Below, in pieces: positions 60,862 through 64,000 of a stretch of 64,000 bases of DNA. Position 1 is the stretch's first letter. Each line of letters begins with the position of its first letter. Under the pieces are notes generated by a model that worked only from the letters and a program-made list of their open reading frames with translations, was not told the DNA's origin and ran no database searches. Origin of the DNA: Qipengyuania citrea (GTDB taxonomy: Bacteria; Pseudomonadota; Alphaproteobacteria; Sphingomonadales; Sphingomonadaceae); NCBI RefSeq assembly GCF_024171405.1, contig NZ_JALJZT010000002.1, positions 372,001-436,000 on the forward strand, in the 5' to 3' direction. Position numbers and translations under genes: made by a program.

Positions 60862-61509
60862 ATGGCAGAAACCACCGCAGGCGGCGCACCCAAGAAGCGC
60901 AAAAGTCCTGCCACCCAGAAACCCGCAGCCAAGAAATCCGCCACCGCCGCCAAGCCGCGCAAACCCGCGGCGAAGCAAGGCGCCGCGAAGGAGACAACCA
61001 TGACCAATACCGCAACGCCGGGAAATGCCACCGATAACCGCACCGAAGCCAAGTCGCGCTTCAATGCCGCGCTCGAAGAAGCCAAGGCCGGCGCCGCCGC
61101 GCTCAAGGCCGAAGGCAAGGACCGCGCCACCGCCTATCGCGAGCAGGCCAAGGGCAAGGGTGACGACTGGGTCGCTGAAGCGCGCACCTATGGCGAAAAC
61201 GCCAAGGTCAAGGGCCGCGAACTGGCGACCGAAGGCAAGGTAAAGGCGGGCGAAGGCCTGCGTTCGCTCAGCAAGCTGGTCGATGAAAACGCCTATCAGG
61301 TCGACGAGAAGCTCGGCGCGAAATATGGCGATTATGCCCGCACCGCCTCGAAGTCGCTCGATGGCTATGCCAGCAAGCTCGACGAGAAGAGTGTCGACGA
61401 CCTCGTCGAAGACGGTCGCGAATTCGTCCGCAAGAGCCCGGGCAAGGCAATCGGCATAGCCGCCATTGTCGGCTTCATGCTTTCGCGCCTTTTCCGCGGT
61501 TCGCGCTAA
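60862..61509 (+). CDS. Histone H1-like tail fused to DUF883/ElaB-YqjD-like protein
   Basis: Protein of 215 aa. Residues about 9-45 are a Lys/Ala/Pro-rich stretch like eukaryotic histone H1 or AlgP (QKPAAKKSATAAKPRKPAAK). A charged helical middle follows, and the C-terminus (RKSPGKAIGIAAIVGFMLSR) is a membrane anchor like that of DUF883 ribosome-associated proteins ElaB/YqjD. Binding of DNA or RNA by the tail is an inference. The start at 60862 was chosen because GGAC and GAGGG lie upstream. First gene of a rightward cluster of four small membrane-type proteins. Confidence 0.7.
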   Translation: MAETTAGGAPKKRKSPATQKPAAKKSATAAKPRKPAAKQGAAKETTMTNTATPGNATDNRTEAKSRFNAALEEAKAGAAALKAEGKDRATAYREQAKGKGDDWVAEARTYGENAKVKGRELATEGKVKAGEGLRSLSKLVDENAYQVDEKLGAKYGDYARTASKSLDGYASKLDEKSVDDLVEDGREFVRKSPGKAIGIAAIVGFMLSRLFRGSR

Positions 61510-61531
61510 GCGACCGATTACGGGGGACTGC

Positions 61532-61966
61532 ATGCGCGACGATGACACCGAACGGGCCGACGAATATCCCGGCCCGTTCGATTTGCCCGACGAACACGAC
61601 GCTCCCGAACCGGAGGGCGAGGAGGCTCAGCCATTTTCGCTGACCGATGATGTCCTCGCGCTGATCGAGGATGGCAAGAGCTATGCCGAGGCCGAGCTGC
61701 GGTTTCAGAAAAGCCGCGCTGGTTATATCGGCAATCGGACCAAGGGTGCCATTGCGTTCGCACTGGGCGCATTCGGCGTGTTCCACCTTGCCCTGATTGC
61801 GGCAACGGTCGGAATAGTGATCGCACTGGCACCCGTCATCGGCCCATGGGCCGCAACCGCTGTGGTCACGCTGGCGCTGATCGTCGCCGGGGTTGTCATG
61901 CTGCGCCTTCTCAAGGGACGGCTCGACGATATCCGCGACGCCTTCGATGATGGGGATGGCGAATGA
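61532..61966 (+). CDS. Phage holin family-like (holin-X) membrane protein
   Basis: Protein of 144 aa. An acidic N-terminal third is followed by the helix RFQKSRAGYIGNRTKGAIA and two hydrophobic helices (FALGAFGVFHLALIAATVG, TAVVTLALIVAGVVMLRLL). This matches the holin-X/DUF1469 superfamily, whose members are chromosomal envelope proteins and rarely true phage holins. Coupled by ATGA to the next gene. Confidence 0.75.
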   Translation: MRDDDTERADEYPGPFDLPDEHDAPEPEGEEAQPFSLTDDVLALIEDGKSYAEAELRFQKSRAGYIGNRTKGAIAFALGAFGVFHLALIAATVGIVIALAPVIGPWAATAVVTLALIVAGVVMLRLLKGRLDDIRDAFDDGDGE

Positions 61967-62286
61967 GTGATCGTCGTACACGCATGCTCGAGGATAAATA
62001 TCTGCGCGAATCCGCCCGCGCGCTCGTCGAGGCTGATATCGAGCATCTCAAATCCGATTTTTCGCACAAGAGCCTGGGCGAGCGTGCGTTCGACCGGGTC
62101 CGCGAAGGCGCCGCCGATCTCTACGAAGAGGCTATCGATGTCGCCGATGACAACCGCGGCGCGCTCGCCGCGCTGGTCGCGGCGATCGTCGTCTGGTTCG
62201 CACGCAATCCGATCCTCGGTGTGCTCGGCTTCGATCGCGAAGCCAATGACGAGCGCGATGAATATGACGGAGATTCGGAACGTTAG
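61963..62286 (+). CDS. Hypothetical protein with one membrane helix
   Basis: Protein of 107 aa, not recognised. An amphipathic helix-rich part is followed by a single hydrophobic helix (GALAALVAAIVVWFARNPIL) and an acidic tail. Overlaps its upstream neighbour by ATGA and belongs to the same cluster, whose members resemble each other in layout: charged helix, then membrane helix. Function unknown. Confidence 0.72.
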   Translation: MSDRRTRMLEDKYLRESARALVEADIEHLKSDFSHKSLGERAFDRVREGAADLYEEAIDVADDNRGALAALVAAIVVWFARNPILGVLGFDREANDERDEYDGDSER

Positions 62287-62334
62287 GCCCGCTCGATCCG
62301 TTGGCTTTACGAACGCACATTCCGGAGATTTACC

Positions 62335-62865
62335 ATGGCCGATGCAGCCGAGAACAACGTCACCCCGATCAGCGCCGATAGCAAGTTGAGCGACGAGCAG
62401 AAGCGCGAGCAATTGCGCGACCGAATCGAAGCGGGCGAGAAGCGCAACGAAGCGCGTAGCCTGGCCGACCAGGCCAAGGACGCTGCCGACAGCGCAGTCG
62501 AATTCACCAAGAAGCACCCCTTCGCCGTTATCGGCGGTGTACTCGTCGCCGGTCTGGCGATCGGCGCAATGACGCGCCCGGGCCGCCGGCTTGGTCGTCG
62601 CGGCGGCACCATCGCGGCAATCGCCGCCGATGCCGCGCTCGCCTATGGCGCGCGGATGATCGACAGCATGGCCGACGGCGCGCAGTTCGCCGGCGACCGG
62701 CTCGAGGATCTGGGCGACAGCGCCGCCACTACCGCACGCGGGCTTCGCCGCGATGCCGCCTACAAGCTCGACGTGGCCGGTGATGCGCTGCGTAGCTCAA
62801 GCCGCAAGGCCGGACGCAAGAGCAGCCGCGCCTATCGCGCGCTGCGGACCGGCATCAAGCACTAG
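62335..62865 (+). CDS. YqjD/DUF883-like membrane-associated protein
   Basis: Protein of 176 aa. An acidic/helical first half (DEQKREQLRDRIEAGEKRNE) and AADSAVEFTKKHPFAVIGGV lead to one hydrophobic helix with Gly-rich packing. A basic, Ala-rich region ends SSRKAGRKSSRAYRALRTG. Similar to ElaB/YqjD-type proteins but not identical. GGAG is present upstream. A terminator follows. Confidence 0.72.
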   Translation: MADAAENNVTPISADSKLSDEQKREQLRDRIEAGEKRNEARSLADQAKDAADSAVEFTKKHPFAVIGGVLVAGLAIGAMTRPGRRLGRRGGTIAAIAADAALAYGARMIDSMADGAQFAGDRLEDLGDSAATTARGLRRDAAYKLDVAGDALRSSSRKAGRKSSRAYRALRTGIKH

Positions 62866-62889
62866 GCACAAGCATCGCAAGGATGCCGT

Positions 62890-62923
62890 AGCGGCGCGAC
62901 GGGCTTGCCTGTCGCGCCGCTTT
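62890..62923 (+). terminator. Intrinsic terminator after the small membrane protein cluster
   Basis: AGCGGCGCGAC pairs perfectly with GTCGCGCCGCT (11 bp) around a 10-nt loop, followed by TTTC. It closes the four-gene cluster. Confidence 0.78.
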
Positions 62924-62975
62924 CGCTATGTGCCGCAGCCATTCCTCTCCCCTCCCCTTCGAGAAAGACGATTCC

Positions 62976-63206
62976 ATGGAAGAAACCGAGAGCAAGCAGA
63001 CGCTCTACCTCGTGATGGGCGGCCGGGTGACCGATCCGCGCAGCGTGACCTTTGCCGATCCCGAAAGCATCCACGTCGCCGGCGTGTTCAGCAGCAACGA
63101 AGCTGCGGTAGATGCCTGGCGCTCCAACGCGCAGCGTACTGTCGACGATGCCGAGATGAAGTATGTGATCGTCCACCTTCACAAGTTGCTCGATCCGAGC
63201 GCCTAA
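62976..63206 (+). CDS. DUF4170 family protein
   Basis: Small soluble protein of 76 aa in the DUF4170 family, found in many alphaproteobacteria; function unknown. The family-typical end reads KYVIVHLHKLLDP and the centre contains VAGVFSSNEAAVDAWRSNAQ. ATG 62976 with GAGAAAG upstream is the best start. Confidence 0.85.
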   Translation: MEETESKQTLYLVMGGRVTDPRSVTFADPESIHVAGVFSSNEAAVDAWRSNAQRTVDDAEMKYVIVHLHKLLDPSA

Positions 63207-63213
63207 TTTCGCG

Positions 63214-63702
63214 ATGGCCTATGTAATCAGGCCGTATCGCGACGATGATGCCGAGGTGCTTGCCGAAATCCTCGCCTCGGCGATCACCGATATCGGGCCG
63301 CACGCCTATTCACCCGCGCAGGTTGCTGCGTGGGCCGCACGCCACCCCGGTGCCCGGCGGTACCGGGAGCGGGTTGCCGCTGGCGATGTGATCTTTGTCG
63401 CGGCCGATGTCGATGACCGGCCGGTCGCCTACGTCCTGCTCGAGCAGGACGGACATATCGATCATCTCTACAACCATCCCGAGCATATACGGCGCGGCCT
63501 GGCCACGCAGCTGCTGGCAACTGCGGCGACCTATGCGCGCAAACACGGGATGGAGCGCCTCTACGCCGAGGCCAGCGATCTTGCCCGCCCCGCTTTCCAG
63601 CGGGCCGGCTTCACCGCGACGCACAAGCGCGAATTCACCATTCCGCACGGCGACCGGGACGTCCCGATCCACAATTGGGGAGTGGAGAAACCCCTGTCGT
63701 GA
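63214..63702 (+). CDS. GNAT family N-acetyltransferase
   Basis: Acetyl-CoA-dependent acyltransferase of 162 aa. The first strand YVIRPYRDDDAEVLAEIL and the acetyl-CoA loop HPEHIRRGLATQLLATAATYA are clear, followed by ARPAFQRAGFTATHKREF. The acceptor is unknown. It starts 7 nt after DUF4170 and is probably cotranscribed with it. Confidence 0.88.
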   Translation: MAYVIRPYRDDDAEVLAEILASAITDIGPHAYSPAQVAAWAARHPGARRYRERVAAGDVIFVAADVDDRPVAYVLLEQDGHIDHLYNHPEHIRRGLATQLLATAATYARKHGMERLYAEASDLARPAFQRAGFTATHKREFTIPHGDRDVPIHNWGVEKPLS

Positions 63703-63729
63703 GGCCCCGCATACCCGGGGCCCCGCCGA

Positions 63730-64000
63730 TCAGATGAATTCGATCTTGTTGATCAGGTAGAACTTGTCGCCCGAGGGAACGGTCACTTCGACCTCTTCAT
63801 CGAGCTGCTTGCCGATCAGCGCGCGCCCGATCGGCGAATTGTAGCTGATCCGGCCCTTCGCGGCATCGGCTTCGGTCTGGCCCACGATCTGGTAACGCAC
63901 AGGCTTGTCGTTCTCGTCGAGCAGCGTGACCGTTGCCCCGAAGATCACCTTGTCGCCCGACAGCGTGGTGGGATCGATGATCTGCGCGCGGGTAATCTTG
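63730..64000 (-). CDS. greA: Transcription elongation factor GreA (C-terminal part)
   Basis: C-terminal 90 residues of GreA, cut by the window end. The segment [20 protein letters not shown] and [20 protein letters not shown], followed by [19 protein letters not shown], is highly conserved in the GreA globular domain, which binds RNA polymerase. The N-terminal coiled coil lies beyond the window. GreA rescues backtracked RNA polymerase. Confidence 0.95.
   Translation of the reverse strand, partial: KITRAQIIDPTTLSGDKVIFGATVTLLDENDKPVRYQIVGQTEADAAKGRISYNSPIGRALIGKQLDEEVEVTVPSGDKFYLINKIEFI

Noticed and set aside
61532-61966. Phage lysis cassette
   Set aside because: The holin-like protein belongs to a chromosomal envelope family and no endolysin, spanin or phage structural gene is nearby.

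Overview
The window is a gene-dense, GC-rich, housekeeping-type chromosomal segment. Gene content and protein sequences point to an alphaproteobacterium of the Sphingomonadales, most likely an Erythrobacteraceae member (Erythrobacter/Qipengyuania/Altererythrobacter group). Supporting signs are a linked mreBCD-mrdA-rodA operon, a RibBX-type riboflavin enzyme with a helix-turn-helix head, a MerR plus acyl-CoA dehydrogenase pair, MutL with the endonuclease motif, spinster-like MFS carriers, and many ATGA or TGATG gene overlaps. All identifications were made by reading the sequence and translated proteins; no database search was run.

Layout. 1-9.3 kb: the end of xerC, then a leftward run rsmI-yraN-gshB-DedA, a rightward lipoprotein (LpoA-like), parE, a lipoprotein hydrolase, and a leftward hydrolase-OsmC fusion. 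9.3-15.1 kb: MoxR ATPase and vWA protein split by an inverted soluble chemotaxis receptor, then DUF817 and an MFS carrier. 15.2-19.5 kb: a tightly overlapping leftward operon encoding a DOMON-like protein, NamZ-like hydrolase, TPR-sulfotransferase and Asp/Asn hydroxylase. 19.5-24.3 kb: tyrS, PilZ, MFS, cysK and a dienelactone hydrolase. 24.3-28.9 kb: MerR-acyl-CoA dehydrogenase, hisI, a possible non-coding RNA, comF and a methyltransferase. 28.9-34.9 kb: glyQ-glyS-ppdK, with REP-like palindromes, two of them inside the glyS reading frame. 35-44.5 kb: two TraB/GumN paralogues, rplY-pth, a P-loop kinase, a Tat-signal SDR, ychF, a nucleotide pyrophosphatase-like lipoprotein, DUF1206, a glutaredoxin-MauE fusion and MaoC.

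44.5-54.9 kb: a lipoprotein, a roughly 1 kb insertion that duplicates the 3' end of mutL and carries one unknown gene, mutL, then mreB-mreC-mreD-mrdA-rodA for cell elongation, a LuxR solo and a small divergent gene. 55-64 kb: tRNA-Lys(CTT), ribBX-ribH, an uncharacterised lipocalin-like protein with a phosphotransferase, eno, a cluster of small membrane or envelope proteins (one with a histone H1-like tail), DUF4170, GNAT and the end of greA.

The most interesting points are: (1) the mutL 3'-end duplication around a compositionally foreign single-gene insert, where the displaced fragment still couples by TGATG to the downstream lipoprotein; (2) an HTH-fused RibBX enzyme whose own promoter carries two inverted repeats about 31.5 bp apart, suggesting direct autoregulation; (3) a REP palindrome pair translated in frame inside glycyl-tRNA synthetase beta; (4) an orphan intrinsic terminator implying an unannotated small RNA between hisI and comF; and (5) paired leader hairpins that bury the ribosome binding site of the DUF1206 gene. 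Six of eleven convergent gene pairs share exactly 4 nt at their stop codons.
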